Origin: Marinobacter nauticus
GTDB lineage: Bacteria; Pseudomonadota; Gammaproteobacteria; Enterobacterales; Shewanellaceae
DNA: 64,000 bases
Assembly: GCF_019801015.1 (NCBI RefSeq)
Contig: NZ_JAHVJZ010000007.1
Coordinates: forward strand, 124,001 to 188,000
Direction: 5' to 3'
Position numbers and translations under genes: made by a program. The notes under the pieces are model-generated. The model made no database searches and was not told the DNA's origin. It saw nothing but the letters and a program-made list of their open reading frames with translations. Positions 1 through 9,084 of the stretch are shown here, piece after piece; the stretch's first letter is position 1; every line of letters begins with the position of its first letter.

Positions 1-795
1 GTGTATCTCGAACTGGGCAACTTTCCCGGCAGGCTGTTTGCGGATCCGCAAGGCGTCAACGCCCAGTCCCGACTGGCCAGCCGACCGGAGATTCTGGATA
101 CGCTGACGGACCCGGTTGAGGCCTTTGAGAACTGGCGGGCCGATTATTTGGCGCGCCGCCAGCAGCCCCCGCAAAGTGCCCAGGTAACGCGGGTCAATCA
201 GCGCTGGTGGCTCGACCAACTCGGCTACCTGATGGGTGGCCTCAGTGCCGACGAGCCGCTCTGGAAACGGGCCTGGCGGAAGTGGCGCGCCCGGCGTCAG
301 CGGATCCCGGCGTCAGCCACCATCCCCACAGTGCCATTCGTGCTTTACCCCATGCAGGTCAGCAGCGACAGTCAGTTGCTGTTCAACAGTGACGTGGGTA
401 ACCAGCAAGCGCTGCAACAGGCGTCGGAGTACGCCCGCTCTCTGGGCATGACACTGTGCATTAAGCCCCACCCGGCAGAGCCGGACCCGGATGTCCTGCC
501 GTGGCTGCTGGCCCAAAGCCAGGCGCACGGCTGGCTGCTGACGTCCGCCCCCATGCCTCAACTGCTGCCCCATGCGGAAGCGGTGGTGACCATCAACTCC
601 ACCGTGGGCCTGGAGGCGCTGTTGCTGGACAAACCCCTGCAAGTGCTGGGACGCTGTCACTACTCGGCATTCACGCCCAAACGATTGCGCCAATACCTGA
701 TGAGCCATCTGCTTCCCATCGACTATTTTACCGCTGACCCCATCACCCGTGCCCAGGCTGACGCCTTGCTCGCCCATGCGGAGACAGTGCAATGA
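1..795 (+). CDS. Capsule polysaccharide biosynthesis (KpsS/KpsC-like) protein, 5' part missing
   Basis: The frame is open from the first base and the GTG at base 1 is simply the window edge, so the N-terminus probably lies outside. The 264 visible residues look like the C-terminal part of the capsule polysaccharide biosynthesis family (PF05159 type), whose characterised members (KpsS, KpsC) are Kdo transferases building the lipid linker of group 2 capsules. Seen: a DPQGVN motif near the start, KPHPAE near residue 155, and TINSTVGLEALLLDKP near residue 200, a nucleotide-sugar-binding type signature. It overlaps the next gene by four bases (ATGA), so translation is probably coupled in a surface-polysaccharide operon. 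The exact sugar transferred cannot be read from sequence. Confidence 0.7.
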   Translation: MYLELGNFPGRLFADPQGVNAQSRLASRPEILDTLTDPVEAFENWRADYLARRQQPPQSAQVTRVNQRWWLDQLGYLMGGLSADEPLWKRAWRKWRARRQRIPASATIPTVPFVLYPMQVSSDSQLLFNSDVGNQQALQQASEYARSLGMTLCIKPHPAEPDPDVLPWLLAQSQAHGWLLTSAPMPQLLPHAEAVVTINSTVGLEALLLDKPLQVLGRCHYSAFTPKRLRQYLMSHLLPIDYFTADPITRAQADALLAHAETVQ

Positions 796-1928
796 CCCGC
801 CATCTGTGGCCCTTAGTACTCGCGCTGCTCTGCACGGCAGCAGGCGCGGGTGAGCGTCCCTACCACGCGGACAGTCCCTGGAACCTGCCCATCGGCAACG
901 CGCCTAAAATCGACCCCAACTCCGCGTTCTATCTGGAGCAGATGAGTGGCGTGTTTGGCATCGATCCGAACCAGTACACCATGCCGGTGTACCAGATTGA
1001 TGCCGAGCAGCCGATGAAGCCGGTGGTGCTCTCCGGCGTGTTCTCCGAGGTCAGTAACGACGGCAGGGATCTCAAGCTGATCAAACGCACCACACTCTGG
1101 GCGCCGATTCCCGACGGGGCACGTGCCGCCAAAGGCAGTGACAGCCAGATCGTGCTCTGGGATCCGGTGACCGGTGACGAATGGGGCTTCTGGCAGGCCC
1201 GCCCCCTGCCTGACGGCAGTTGGATGGCGGTCAACGGATACCGCTACAACACCCGCTGGAGCGGCATTCCGCCAACGGGCTTTATCAGTCGCGGCGCCGG
1301 CGTGCCCTACCTGATTGGGCTGGTGCGGCCCTGGGAGATCGCGCAGGGTCACATCGACCACGCCATCGCCCTGGGGATCAACTACCCCAATCCGATGCAC
1401 GTCCGTCCTGCCACCAAAAGCGACGGCAAGGCCTTTGAGCCCCACTATCTGCCGATGGGCGCCCGACTGCAGCTGGACCCCGACCTTACCGACGCCGACT
1501 TTGACCGCTGGAAGTTGACGCCCACCGAGCGGATCGTCGCCCGGGCATTACAACGCTACGGCATGATCCTGATCGACGGCAGCGGCCATCCCAAGCTGTA
1601 CGCCGAATACGAGGGCACCGCACACTGGAATGGCGAGCTGCACAACAAGACTCTGCGACGCATTCCTTATGAGGCGTTCCGGGTGCTGGACCTGCGCCAG
1701 CAGCCCCCCACCGTGGCCCCTCAGGTTCATGTCGAGGTGACCACCGCGGGACGGCGGATTGACTGGCCTGCCGTCGCTGGCGCCAACCGCTACCGGCTGT
1801 GGCTGGATGATGAGGTGCAGGAGCAGACATCTGGCCCCATCTCAGTGTCTGCCGGCGTGAAACGGCTTCGTATCGCAGCCCTGAACCATCAGGGCCTCGG
1901 CCCCATCACAGAGGTGGTGCTGCCATGA
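792..1928 (+). CDS. Exported protein of unknown function in polysaccharide operon
   Basis: 378 residues beginning with a clear Sec signal peptide (hydrophobic residues 5-19, cleavage after about AGA). The middle (residues 110-230) carries a tryptophan- and glycine-rich stretch with motifs WDPVTGDEWGFW, GAGVPYLIGLVRP and HIDHAIALGINYP. Similar patterns occur in uncharacterised exported proteins, but I do not recognise a named enzyme family. The last 80 residues look like a fibronectin type III-like beta sandwich (IDWPAVAGANRYRLWLD). The start overlaps the Kps-like gene by ATGA and the stop overlaps the flippase gene by ATGA, so it is co-translated with glycan export genes. A periplasmic or surface role in polysaccharide modification is inferred only from context. 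Confidence 0.65.
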   Translation: MTRHLWPLVLALLCTAAGAGERPYHADSPWNLPIGNAPKIDPNSAFYLEQMSGVFGIDPNQYTMPVYQIDAEQPMKPVVLSGVFSEVSNDGRDLKLIKRTTLWAPIPDGARAAKGSDSQIVLWDPVTGDEWGFWQARPLPDGSWMAVNGYRYNTRWSGIPPTGFISRGAGVPYLIGLVRPWEIAQGHIDHAIALGINYPNPMHVRPATKSDGKAFEPHYLPMGARLQLDPDLTDADFDRWKLTPTERIVARALQRYGMILIDGSGHPKLYAEYEGTAHWNGELHNKTLRRIPYEAFRVLDLRQQPPTVAPQVHVEVTTAGRRIDWPAVAGANRYRLWLDDEVQEQTSGPISVSAGVKRLRIAALNHQGLGPITEVVLP

Positions 1929-3337
1929 GTCGCAAATCCGTCGCGCAACTGGCCGCCAGCCGCGGACTGCGCCACGGGCTCGGCCTGATCACCGCCTTTA
2001 TCCGCCCGAAACTGCTGGGGCCGGAAGCGCTGGGGCTGTTCGCCCTGCTGAACCTGTTTCCCACCTACAGCACCTACCTCCACCTGGGGGCCCGATCGAG
2101 CCTGCGCTACCAGGTGCCACGGCTGAAGGGGCAGGGCCAGACCGACACCATCGACAGCCTGAAAAACAGCGTTTACTGGGGCTCACTGATCCTCAACCTG
2201 CTGCTGGCCATCACCATTGTCGGCTACGCCGTTCTGGCAACCGAGGACACCATCGCCCGAATTGGTCTGGTCTGCGCGGCCGCCTCGGTACTCTTGGTGT
2301 GGGCCTTTGACCACCGCCTGGCCGAGCTGAAAAGCGAGGAGCGTTTCGGCACCCTCGCCCGCATTACCGCGCTGCGCTATGGGCTTCAGTTTGCCCTGAC
2401 TCTGGGGCTGATCCTGACATTGGGCGTGGTGGGTGCCTTTCTCGCCCTGCCGTTGTGTCTGGCGCTGCTGTGCTGGTCAGCCCGGGAGGGCAGCCCGCCC
2501 AGCCGACAGCCCTGGCAGTGGCAACAGTTTCTGCATCAGGTGCGTCTGGGCTTCCCCATTTTGATGCTGGAACTGGTGACGCTGAGCCTGCGCCTGCTGG
2601 ATAAGTTGCTGGTGTCCTGGCTGTTGGGGCTGGAAGCGCTGGGTTACTACACCCTGGGCACCATGCTGCTCGGCCCATTAATGAACCTGCCCGGCGCCGC
2701 CCGGGAGGTCAGTGAACCCAAATTGATGAAAGGCCAGCCTCAGGCCGATGAGCGACAACGGCTGGCCCGTCACTACTGGCGCCCAATGCACCGTTCTGCC
2801 TGGTTGATGCCGCTGCTGATCCTGCCTGCCGTGATACTGCTCCCCGGCGTGATCCACTACGGCCTGCCTGAGTATGGCCCGGCGCTGACGTCCGCTCAGC
2901 TGCTGGCCGTCGGCAGTTTCTTTCTGGCCCTGGGTTACCCGGCCCGGGGGCTGATTGTGGCCGAACATTGGCAAGCCAGCGCCGCCCGCTCAGCCTGGCT
3001 TCTGGTGCCGGTGGTAATGGGTCTCACGGCACTGGCACTGCACTTTTGGCCCCAGCTGGAAACTGTCGCCATTGGTTTTAGTCTGGGCTACGGCGTATTG
3101 GCGCTGGCCCTGATGCGTTTCCTGAGTCATCGATTTGGCCACCAGCCTTACGTCGCCCGGGCTCTGGCACTGCTGATGCCGTTTATTCTGATGCTGGCGT
3201 TACTGATCACACTCCACTCTCTGCCCTATCCGGATAACTGGGCATTGTGGCAGCAGTCTGCGGTTCAGCTGGTGCTTATTGGACTCACTGCCCCGCTGTT
3301 CTGGTGGCAGGCGCACCGTTCCTCCGGAGCCCGCTAA
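1925..3337 (+). CDS. Oligosaccharide flippase family (Wzx-like) membrane protein
   Basis: 470 residues made mostly of hydrophobic helices, with about 12 to 14 predicted membrane segments spread over the whole length and short positively charged loops, as in the polysaccharide transporter / Wzx / MATE-like superfamily that flips lipid-linked oligosaccharides across the inner membrane. The N-terminus (LGPEALGLFALLNLFPTYSTY) resembles the first flippase helices. It sits in a tightly overlapping operon with a Kps-like transferase upstream and an HprK-like protein downstream (TAATG overlap at 3335-3339). A Wzx-type flippase beside a Kps-type transferase mixes the signatures of two assembly routes. 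The substrate is unknown. Confidence 0.75.
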   Translation: MSRKSVAQLAASRGLRHGLGLITAFIRPKLLGPEALGLFALLNLFPTYSTYLHLGARSSLRYQVPRLKGQGQTDTIDSLKNSVYWGSLILNLLLAITIVGYAVLATEDTIARIGLVCAAASVLLVWAFDHRLAELKSEERFGTLARITALRYGLQFALTLGLILTLGVVGAFLALPLCLALLCWSAREGSPPSRQPWQWQQFLHQVRLGFPILMLELVTLSLRLLDKLLVSWLLGLEALGYYTLGTMLLGPLMNLPGAAREVSEPKLMKGQPQADERQRLARHYWRPMHRSAWLMPLLILPAVILLPGVIHYGLPEYGPALTSAQLLAVGSFFLALGYPARGLIVAEHWQASAARSAWLLVPVVMGLTALALHFWPQLETVAIGFSLGYGVLALALMRFLSHRFGHQPYVARALALLMPFILMLALLITLHSLPYPDNWALWQQSAVQLVLIGLTAPLFWWQAHRSSGAR

Positions 3338-4272
3338 TGAACAACGTTGAACTCAATATCCATGGTCTGATCCGCATTACCGGGCACCTGCCTCAGCCAC
3401 TGCTGACGCCGCTGCTGGAACGGTTTGGCCGCTTCAAAGGGAGTGGCTCTGCCCCCTGCCATATCGAACTCGGGGTGCTGGACGGGCCGACATACCGGCC
3501 CCACCTTTACCCCCGCTGGCAGTTTGACGAGCTGGGTGCCCATTGGCTTGGGCGCAGTCAGAAGCGACTGCTGATCCAACCCACCGATCTCGGCTTCCGC
3601 ATCCTGGTTCGGCCACCCCATTACGGGCGCCTTCACCTGGGGCTGCTGTGGGCGTTCAGGGTTTTGATGGCCCGTCAGGGCGGGGCGCTGATGCACGGCG
3701 CCGTACTGGGCGACGGCACTCACACACTGATGCTGCTGGGTCAGAAGAAGGTGGGCAAAACGCAGCTGGTGCTGGGACTGATGGAGCAGAATTGGCGATT
3801 GCTGGCGGAGGATAAGTTTCTGTTCTGGCAGGGCAGGGCCTACTGCCTGCAGGATCACTTCTATCTGCGTGCCCATCACCTCAACAGCCACCCCTGGCTT
3901 TACAGCATGGTTGGGCCATCTGAGCGACCCGGCAAACGCCGGGGCGAGGCGCAATGGCGGGTGGGGGTGGAAACCCTTTATCCGGGTCAGTTCTGCGACG
4001 TGATGGTGCCAACCCATCTGGCCTGGTTGACTCCCGGCCCACAATGGCAGGCCGACGCCATCTCAGAGGCGGATCTGAGACAAGACCTGACGGCTCAGCA
4101 GAGCCTGGCATTTAAGGAGTTTGAGCCCCTGGATAACTGGCTGGGCTGCCGTTTTCCCCTGCCAGACGCTCTGCCGCTGAGCGGAGCCAGGCACCTCACT
4201 GTGCCGGCTCCGATCGACGTGGCGAAAGGCTGTCAGGAACTCCGCGCCTATCTTCAGGCACCACGGCCCTGA
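3337..4272 (+). CDS. HprK-like P-loop protein of polysaccharide operon
   Basis: 311 residues if translation starts at the ATG that overlaps the flippase stop codon. The centre has a MHGAVL segment followed by GQKKVGKT (about residues 134-142), a Walker A loop arranged as in the HPr kinase C-terminal fold, and an AEDKFLFW segment that could supply the second acidic motif. Stand-alone HprK-related proteins of this kind are common in exopolysaccharide and peptide-modification clusters, where most have no proven substrate. No HPr partner is visible. The last 19 bases overlap the 3' end of the convergent dps-like gene. A kinase role is inferred from the fold. Confidence 0.65.
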   Translation: MNNVELNIHGLIRITGHLPQPLLTPLLERFGRFKGSGSAPCHIELGVLDGPTYRPHLYPRWQFDELGAHWLGRSQKRLLIQPTDLGFRILVRPPHYGRLHLGLLWAFRVLMARQGGALMHGAVLGDGTHTLMLLGQKKVGKTQLVLGLMEQNWRLLAEDKFLFWQGRAYCLQDHFYLRAHHLNSHPWLYSMVGPSERPGKRRGEAQWRVGVETLYPGQFCDVMVPTHLAWLTPGPQWQADAISEADLRQDLTAQQSLAFKEFEPLDNWLGCRFPLPDALPLSGARHLTVPAPIDVAKGCQELRAYLQAPRP

Positions 4273-4733
4273 TAGGCAGCCAGCATCCAGGACTCTTTCT
4301 CCTGCTGACTGAGATAGTCACTCATCAGCGAAACCGTCCCTTCATCGCCCAACTCACTGGCCTGCGCCAGGATCTTGCGTTGCTCACGCAGCAGTTGGGT
4401 GTACGCCGCCAGAATGTGCTCAATCGCCACATGACCATCACGTACCGCTTTCACTTCCTCGATCCGGCTCAGCCGCAGGTAATCGGAGAAGCCGTGCAAC
4501 GGTTGATGACCCAGAGTGAGAATCCGCTCAGCGATCTCATCCACCTTCAGCAGTAACTGGTCATAAATCTCTTCAAACTTGGCGTGCAGCTCGAAAAAGT
4601 TGGCACCCTGAACGTTCCAGTGGAAGCCACGCACGTTCATATAGAGCACCTGGTAGTTCGCCAGCAGGTGATTCAGTTGCTCTGCCAGGGCTTCGGAGCC
4701 CGCTTTGTCCAGTCCAATCAGGTTGGTGTTCAT
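4254..4733 (-). CDS. dps: Dps-family DNA-protection / ferritin-like protein
   Basis: 159 residues, the normal size of Dps. Dps dodecamers bind DNA in stationary phase and oxidise Fe(II) with hydrogen peroxide at inter-subunit sites. The diagnostic block is present: MNVRGFHWNV with the ferroxidase histidine, then FEEIYDQLLLKVDEIAERI, carrying the Asp and Glu ligands at the usual spacing. The lysine-rich N-terminal tail of E. coli Dps is missing (MNTNLIGLDKAG), so DNA binding may be weak and iron storage may dominate. The 275-base gap to gmk on its upstream side should hold its promoter. The 3' end overlaps the convergent HprK-like gene. Confidence 0.88.
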   Translation of the reverse strand: MNTNLIGLDKAGSEALAEQLNHLLANYQVLYMNVRGFHWNVQGANFFELHAKFEEIYDQLLLKVDEIAERILTLGHQPLHGFSDYLRLSRIEEVKAVRDGHVAIEHILAAYTQLLREQRKILAQASELGDEGTVSLMSDYLSQQEKESWMLAAYQGRGA

Positions 4734-5008
4734 GATCTGTGCCTCTGTGTGGAATTCATTGCTCAGGCACAGAATACGTTCACCTTACGGCCCGGCGAAA
4801 ACGAATAGATGCTATCACCATAATCTGCCCTACCGATTAACCCCCACCCAAAACAGGGGATTTATCGAAGTGTCGCGCGCTTCTTGGCCCACCGGCACAG
4901 CCGTGTTAACATTTCGCGCCTCAATTTTCACCGTTGGGGCAGTGCCCCGACCTAACTCCGGCAGGCGCTACACTGTACGCCAGCCCCAGCGTCAGGATCC
5001 CAAGCACC

Positions 5009-5632
5009 ATGGCACGTCGTGGTAACCTCTTTATCCTCTCTGCGCCCAGCGGTGCGGGGAAATCCTCCCTCATCAGCGCACTGCTGAACGATAAGCCTGC
5101 GGATATGCAGGTATCCGTATCTCACACCACTCGTGGGATACGTCCGGGCGAGGAAAACGGCGTCCACTACCATTTCGTCTCCGTCGACGAGTTCAAGGGC
5201 CTGATCGATCAGGGCGCCTTCTTTGAATGGGCCGAGGTGTTCGGCAACTACTACGGCACCTCCCGCATCACCATCGAGCAGACGCTGGCAAAAGGCATCG
5301 ACGTGTTCCTGGATATCGACTGGCAGGGTGCCCGTCAGGTGAAAGCCCAGATCCCGGACGCCATTGGTGTCTTTATCCTGCCCCCTTCCCGCGAAGAGCT
5401 GGAGCGCCGTCTGCGCAGCCGCGGCCAGGACAGCGACGAGATCATTGCCGGGCGTATGGCGGAAGCCCAGAGCGAAATTTCCCACTATGGGGAGTTCGAT
5501 TACCTGCTGGTGAACGCCGATTTTGATACCGCCCTGAGCGAGTTGCGCGCCATTGTCAAAGCCGAACGCACCCGCCTTGCTAGGCAGGTAGAGGCCCACG
5601 GTGGTATGCTAGATGATCTGTTGGCAGACTAA
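5009..5632 (+). CDS. gmk: Guanylate kinase
   Basis: Phosphorylates GMP to GDP with ATP, in the cytoplasm. At 207 residues it matches E. coli Gmk. The Walker A loop [12 protein letters not shown] is at residues 10-21, the GMP-binding region follows ([19 protein letters not shown]), and the lid segment carries [10 protein letters not shown] chose the ATG at 5009 because it gives the family N-terminus (MARRGNLF) with an AGGA about ten bases upstream; an in-frame ATG at 4934 would add 25 atypical residues. It opens the conserved gmk-rpoZ-spoT-trmH-recG order. Confidence 0.95.
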   Translation: MARRGNLFILSAPSGAGKSSLISALLNDKPADMQVSVSHTTRGIRPGEENGVHYHFVSVDEFKGLIDQGAFFEWAEVFGNYYGTSRITIEQTLAKGIDVFLDIDWQGARQVKAQIPDAIGVFILPPSREELERRLRSRGQDSDEIIAGRMAEAQSEISHYGEFDYLLVNADFDTALSELRAIVKAERTRLARQVEAHGGMLDDLLAD

Positions 5633-5650
5633 GCCGACATCATGTACACT
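5621..5650 (+). promoter_or_regulatory. Candidate sigma-70 promoter for rpoZ-spoT
   Basis: TTGGCA (5621-5626) and TACACT (5645-5650) are separated by 18 bases, close to the sigma-70 consensus. The -35 element lies in the last codons of gmk, so rpoZ could be transcribed independently of gmk. This rests only on consensus matching. Confidence 0.4.
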
Positions 5651-5691
5651 TTTGCGTCATTTTTTTCCAACTTAGTCAGGAGCTCCTCGTA

Positions 5692-5970
5692 ATGGCACGG
5701 GTTACTGTAGAAGACGCCGTAGATAAGATCGGCAACCGTTTTGACCTGATCCTGGTAGCGGCGCGTCGCGCTCGCCAGTTGTCCGTTCAGGGTAAAGAGG
5801 CACTGGTAGAAGTGGAAAACGACAAAGCAACCGTCGTTGCTTTGCGCGAAATCGAGCAGGGTCTGATCAACTCCGCTGCTCTGGACGAGCAAGAGCGTCA
5901 GGCTCAGCGCGAGCAAGAAGCCGCCGAACTGGCTGCTGTTGCTGCTATCGCCGAAGGTCGCTCCCTGTAA
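5692..5970 (+). CDS. rpoZ: RNA polymerase omega subunit
   Basis: 92 residues against 91 in E. coli. Omega binds the beta' subunit, helps assemble RNA polymerase and forms part of one ppGpp site. The N-terminal core [19 protein letters not shown] is nearly invariant in gammaproteobacteria and the C-terminus is the usual variable acidic and glutamine-rich tail. An AGGAG lies nine bases before the ATG. spoT begins 15 bases after the stop codon, so omega and the ppGpp synthetase-hydrolase are co-transcribed, as in E. coli. Confidence 0.97.
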   Translation: MARVTVEDAVDKIGNRFDLILVAARRARQLSVQGKEALVEVENDKATVVALREIEQGLINSAALDEQERQAQREQEAAELAAVAAIAEGRSL

Positions 5971-5985
5971 TTCCGGAGGTCGCCG

Positions 5986-8091
5986 TTGTACCTGTTTGAA
6001 GGCCTGAAGGAACTGGCTGCCAGCTATTTGGAACCCGAGCAGGTTGAACAGCTCACCCAAGCTTATATCACGGCCAGAGATGCCCATGACGGGCAGACCC
6101 GCTCAAGCGGCGACCCCTACATTACCCATCCGGTTGCGGTTTCCCGCATTCTTGCCGAAATGCGTCTCGACCACGAGACGCTTATGGCTGCCCTGCTTCA
6201 CGACGTCATCGAAGACACTGAACTGACCCAGGAAGACCTGGCCGAGCTGTTTGGCTCGCAGGTGGCTGAGTTGGTGGAAGGGGTGTCCAAGCTCGACAAG
6301 CTGAAGTTCCGGGACCGGAAAGAGGCGCAGGCGGAAAACTTCCGCAAGATGGTGATGGCGATGGTGCAGGACATCCGCGTCATCCTCATCAAGCTGGCAG
6401 ACCGCACCCACAATATGCGCACCCTGGGTTCGCTGCGACCGGACAAGCGCCGTCGCATCGCCCGGGAAACCCTCGAAATTTTTGCCCCTCTGGCCAACCG
6501 GCTTGGGATCCACAACATCAAGAATGAGCTTGAGGATCTCGGCTTCCGCGCCCTTTACCCGATGCGCTATCGGGTGCTGAAAGAGGTGGTTCAGGCCGCA
6601 CGCGGTAACCGCAAAGAGCTGATGCAAAGCATCGAAGCGGAGATCGCCGGGCGTCTTGACGAAAACGGCATCAACGCCGTGGTTCAGGGCCGCGAGAAGA
6701 ACCTGTTCTCCATCTACAACAAGATGGTGAATAAGGAGCTTCAGTTCCAGGAGGTGATGGACATCTACGCCTTCCGGATTACCGTTGCCAACATCGACAC
6801 CTGTTACCGGGTGCTCGGGGCAATGCACACCCTCTACAAGCCCCGCCCTAACCGCTTTAAAGACTACATCGCCATTCCCAAGGCCAACGGCTATCAAAGC
6901 CTGCACACCTCCCTGTTCGGCCCTCACGGGGTGCCGGTTGAGGTGCAGATCCGTACTGAAGATATGGATCAGATGGCCGACAAGGGTGTGGCCGCGCACT
7001 GGCTCTACAAAAACAACGGTGAAGTGGAAGCCAACACCACGCAGGTTCGTGCCCGTAAGTGGATGCAGAGCCTGTTGGAGCTTCAGCAAAGTGCCGGTAA
7101 CTCCTTTGAGTTTATCGAGAGCGTAAAATCCGATCTGTTCCCGGATGAGATTTACGTGTTTACCCCCACCGGTAAAATTCTGGAGCTGCCGCTGGGCGCC
7201 ACCGCAGTGGACTTCGCCTTTGCCGTGCACACCGACATCGGCAACAGCTGCGTCGGTGCCCGGGTGAATCGTCAGGCGTACCCACTGAGTATGCCGCTGG
7301 CGTCCGGCCAGACCGTCGAAATCATCACCGCACCGGGCGCACGTCCCAACGCCGCCTGGCTGAACTTTGTGGTGACGGCCAAGGCCCGCACCAAGATCCG
7401 CCAGGTGCTGAAAAACCTGGAACAAACCGAATCCATCGCCCTGGGCAAGCGCTTGCTGAATCACGCCCTGGGTGAACTGAACCTCAGCGACATTCCGGAA
7501 CTCCAGATCGAACAGATGATCAGCGAGTCCCGCTATGACAGCCTGGATGACGTTCTGGCCGCCATCGGTCTGGGTGACCTGATGAGTCTGGTGGTGGCCC
7601 AACGCCTGCGTGGCGACGGCACCACCCAAGCCCAGAGTCCGGATACCAAGCTGGCCATTAAAGGCGCTGAAGGGATGCTGGTCTCCTTTGCCAAATGTTG
7701 CCGCCCCATCCCGGGCGACGATGTGGTAGCCCATGTCAGCCCCGGAAAAGGGCTGGTGGTGCACATCGACAGCTGCCGCAACATTCGCCGCAACCTTGAA
7801 CAGGAAGCGGAGAAGTTCCTGCCGGTGGAATGGACCGATGAACCCGGCGCCGAGTACGTCACCGGCCTGCGGATAGAGATCGTCAATCATCAGGGTGCGC
7901 TGGCCAAGCTCACCTCCATCATTGCCGGTGCTGACGCCAACATTCACAACCTCAACACCGATGAGAAGGACGGTCGCATCTACGTGATCAACCTGACTCT
8001 CACGGTGCAGAACCGGGTCCATCTGGCCAATGTGCTGCGTAAGATCCGGGTGATGCCTGAGGTACTGAAGGCCCAGCGCGCACGCAGCTGA
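5986..8091 (+). CDS. spoT: Bifunctional (p)ppGpp synthetase/hydrolase SpoT
   Basis: Makes and degrades the alarmone (p)ppGpp. At 701 residues it has the full SpoT architecture: an N-terminal HD hydrolase domain with ALLHDVIEDT near residue 70, which identifies SpoT rather than the hydrolase-dead RelA; a synthetase domain with YQSLHTSLFG near residue 305; a TGS domain with VFTPTGKILELP near 385; and a C-terminal zinc-finger and ACT region (CCRPIPGDDV, then IEIVNHQGALAKL). The start is a TTG preceded by a strong GGAGGT, with no better ATG nearby. It belongs to the rpoZ-spoT-trmH transcription unit. Confidence 0.96.
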   Translation: MYLFEGLKELAASYLEPEQVEQLTQAYITARDAHDGQTRSSGDPYITHPVAVSRILAEMRLDHETLMAALLHDVIEDTELTQEDLAELFGSQVAELVEGVSKLDKLKFRDRKEAQAENFRKMVMAMVQDIRVILIKLADRTHNMRTLGSLRPDKRRRIARETLEIFAPLANRLGIHNIKNELEDLGFRALYPMRYRVLKEVVQAARGNRKELMQSIEAEIAGRLDENGINAVVQGREKNLFSIYNKMVNKELQFQEVMDIYAFRITVANIDTCYRVLGAMHTLYKPRPNRFKDYIAIPKANGYQSLHTSLFGPHGVPVEVQIRTEDMDQMADKGVAAHWLYKNNGEVEANTTQVRARKWMQSLLELQQSAGNSFEFIESVKSDLFPDEIYVFTPTGKILELPLGATAVDFAFAVHTDIGNSCVGARVNRQAYPLSMPLASGQTVEIITAPGARPNAAWLNFVVTAKARTKIRQVLKNLEQTESIALGKRLLNHALGELNLSDIPELQIEQMISESRYDSLDDVLAAIGLGDLMSLVVAQRLRGDGTTQAQSPDTKLAIKGAEGMLVSFAKCCRPIPGDDVVAHVSPGKGLVVHIDSCRNIRRNLEQEAEKFLPVEWTDEPGAEYVTGLRIEIVNHQGALAKLTSIIAGADANIHNLNTDEKDGRIYVINLTLTVQNRVHLANVLRKIRVMPEVLKAQRARS

Positions 8092-8159
8092 ACACCGCAC
8101 AGAAACGCGATCAAATCTCGGGGGCCTTTGGCCCTCGTTTGCTAACTGAAGGTACCGTC

Positions 8160-8867
8160 ATGAGCCCAGAACGCCTCGCCCGGATTAACGCCATGCTGGA
8201 CATGCGTCAGCCGGACCTGACCATCTGCCTGGAAGATGTGCACAAACCCCACAACCTTTCGGCCATGATCCGCACCGCTGACGCCATCGGTGTTCCGGAG
8301 GTGCACGCGGTATTTCTGGGAGAGGACAACCGGCTTCGCGGCAACACCGCCACCGGCAGCCAGCAGTGGATTAAGGTCCACCGCCACAGAAACATTGAGA
8401 GTGCCGTCAGCCGGATGCGCGAGCAGGGGATGCAGGTCATCGCCACCAACCTGTCCGACACTGCGGTGGATTTCCGGGAAGTGGACTACACCAAACCCAC
8501 CGCCATTCTGATGGGGCAGGAAAAGACCGGCATCAGTGCTGAGGCGCTGGCACTGGCGGATCAGGACGTCATTATTCCCATGGTCGGCATGGTGCAATCC
8601 CTCAACGTTTCCGTGGCTTCGGCGTTGCTGCTGTATGAAGCCCAGCGCCAACGTCAGGCGGCTGGCATGTACGGCCAGCGTCGCCTTGATGAAGCGGAAT
8701 GTCAGCGCCTGCTGTTCGAAGGTGGGCACCCCATCTTCGCCAAGATTTGTCGCCAGAAAGGCCTGCCCTATCCCCGCATCGACGAAGAGGGCCAGATCCA
8801 GGCTCCGGATGAATGGTGGCAGAAAGTGCAGATGAACAAATCCTCCTGGCAACACCTGGATGACTGA
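8160..8867 (+). CDS. trmH: tRNA (guanosine(18)-2'-O)-methyltransferase
   Basis: SPOUT-family methyltransferase that methylates the ribose of G18 in the tRNA D-loop. 235 residues, close to E. coli TrmH (229). Motif 1 is LEDVHKPHNLSAMIRTADA (residues 22-40), motif 2 is ILMGQEKTGIS, and motif 3, the knot that binds S-adenosylmethionine, is PMVGMVQSLNVSVASALLLY. The ATG at 8160 lies just after a GAAGGT ribosome site. It follows spoT by 68 bases and ends at a strong terminator (8879-8902). Confidence 0.93.
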   Translation: MSPERLARINAMLDMRQPDLTICLEDVHKPHNLSAMIRTADAIGVPEVHAVFLGEDNRLRGNTATGSQQWIKVHRHRNIESAVSRMREQGMQVIATNLSDTAVDFREVDYTKPTAILMGQEKTGISAEALALADQDVIIPMVGMVQSLNVSVASALLLYEAQRQRQAAGMYGQRRLDEAECQRLLFEGGHPIFAKICRQKGLPYPRIDEEGQIQAPDEWWQKVQMNKSSWQHLDD

Positions 8868-8878
8868 CCTTCAAAAAT

Positions 8879-8902
8879 AACGGCTCATACGAGCCGTTTT
8901 CT
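8879..8902 (+). terminator. Rho-independent terminator after trmH
   Basis: CGGCTC, loop ATAC, GAGCCG, then TTTTCTTT. It closes the gmk-rpoZ-spoT-trmH unit, so the downstream ligase and recG need their own promoters. Confidence 0.8.
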
Positions 8903-8942
8903 TTATCCCCAATTTCCCCGCATTTCCCTACCAAGTTTGTAA

Positions 8943-8977
8943 ATAAACCGTTAGTTTATCCACTGGTTAGACCCGTT
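8943..8977. promoter_or_regulatory. FadR-like operator plus adjacent inverted repeat upstream of the acyl-CoA ligase
   Basis: The 17-mer at 8961-8977 reads CACTGGTTAGACCCGTT. The E. coli FadR consensus AACTGGTCNGACCNGTT is matched at 13 of the 15 defined positions. Just upstream, at 8943-8959, lies a perfect inverted repeat ATAAAC-N5-GTTTAT of unknown binding protein. Both are 110-140 bases before the ligase start, in the only non-coding gap. Control by acyl-CoA through FadR is inferred. Confidence 0.5.
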
Positions 8978-9084
8978 TTTACTACGCTTGGGATGCGTCC
9001 TGTCGCCATACTAGAGGGCAACAACAAAGCGCCGAACCCGGCAATAACAAGAAACAGATAACAAGACACGCAAAGGAAGCCAGT

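Noticed and set aside
6103-8100. 665-codon open frame antisense to spoT
   Set aside because: The plus strand encodes complete SpoT with HD, synthetase, TGS and ACT regions; the opposite frame has no recognisable domain.
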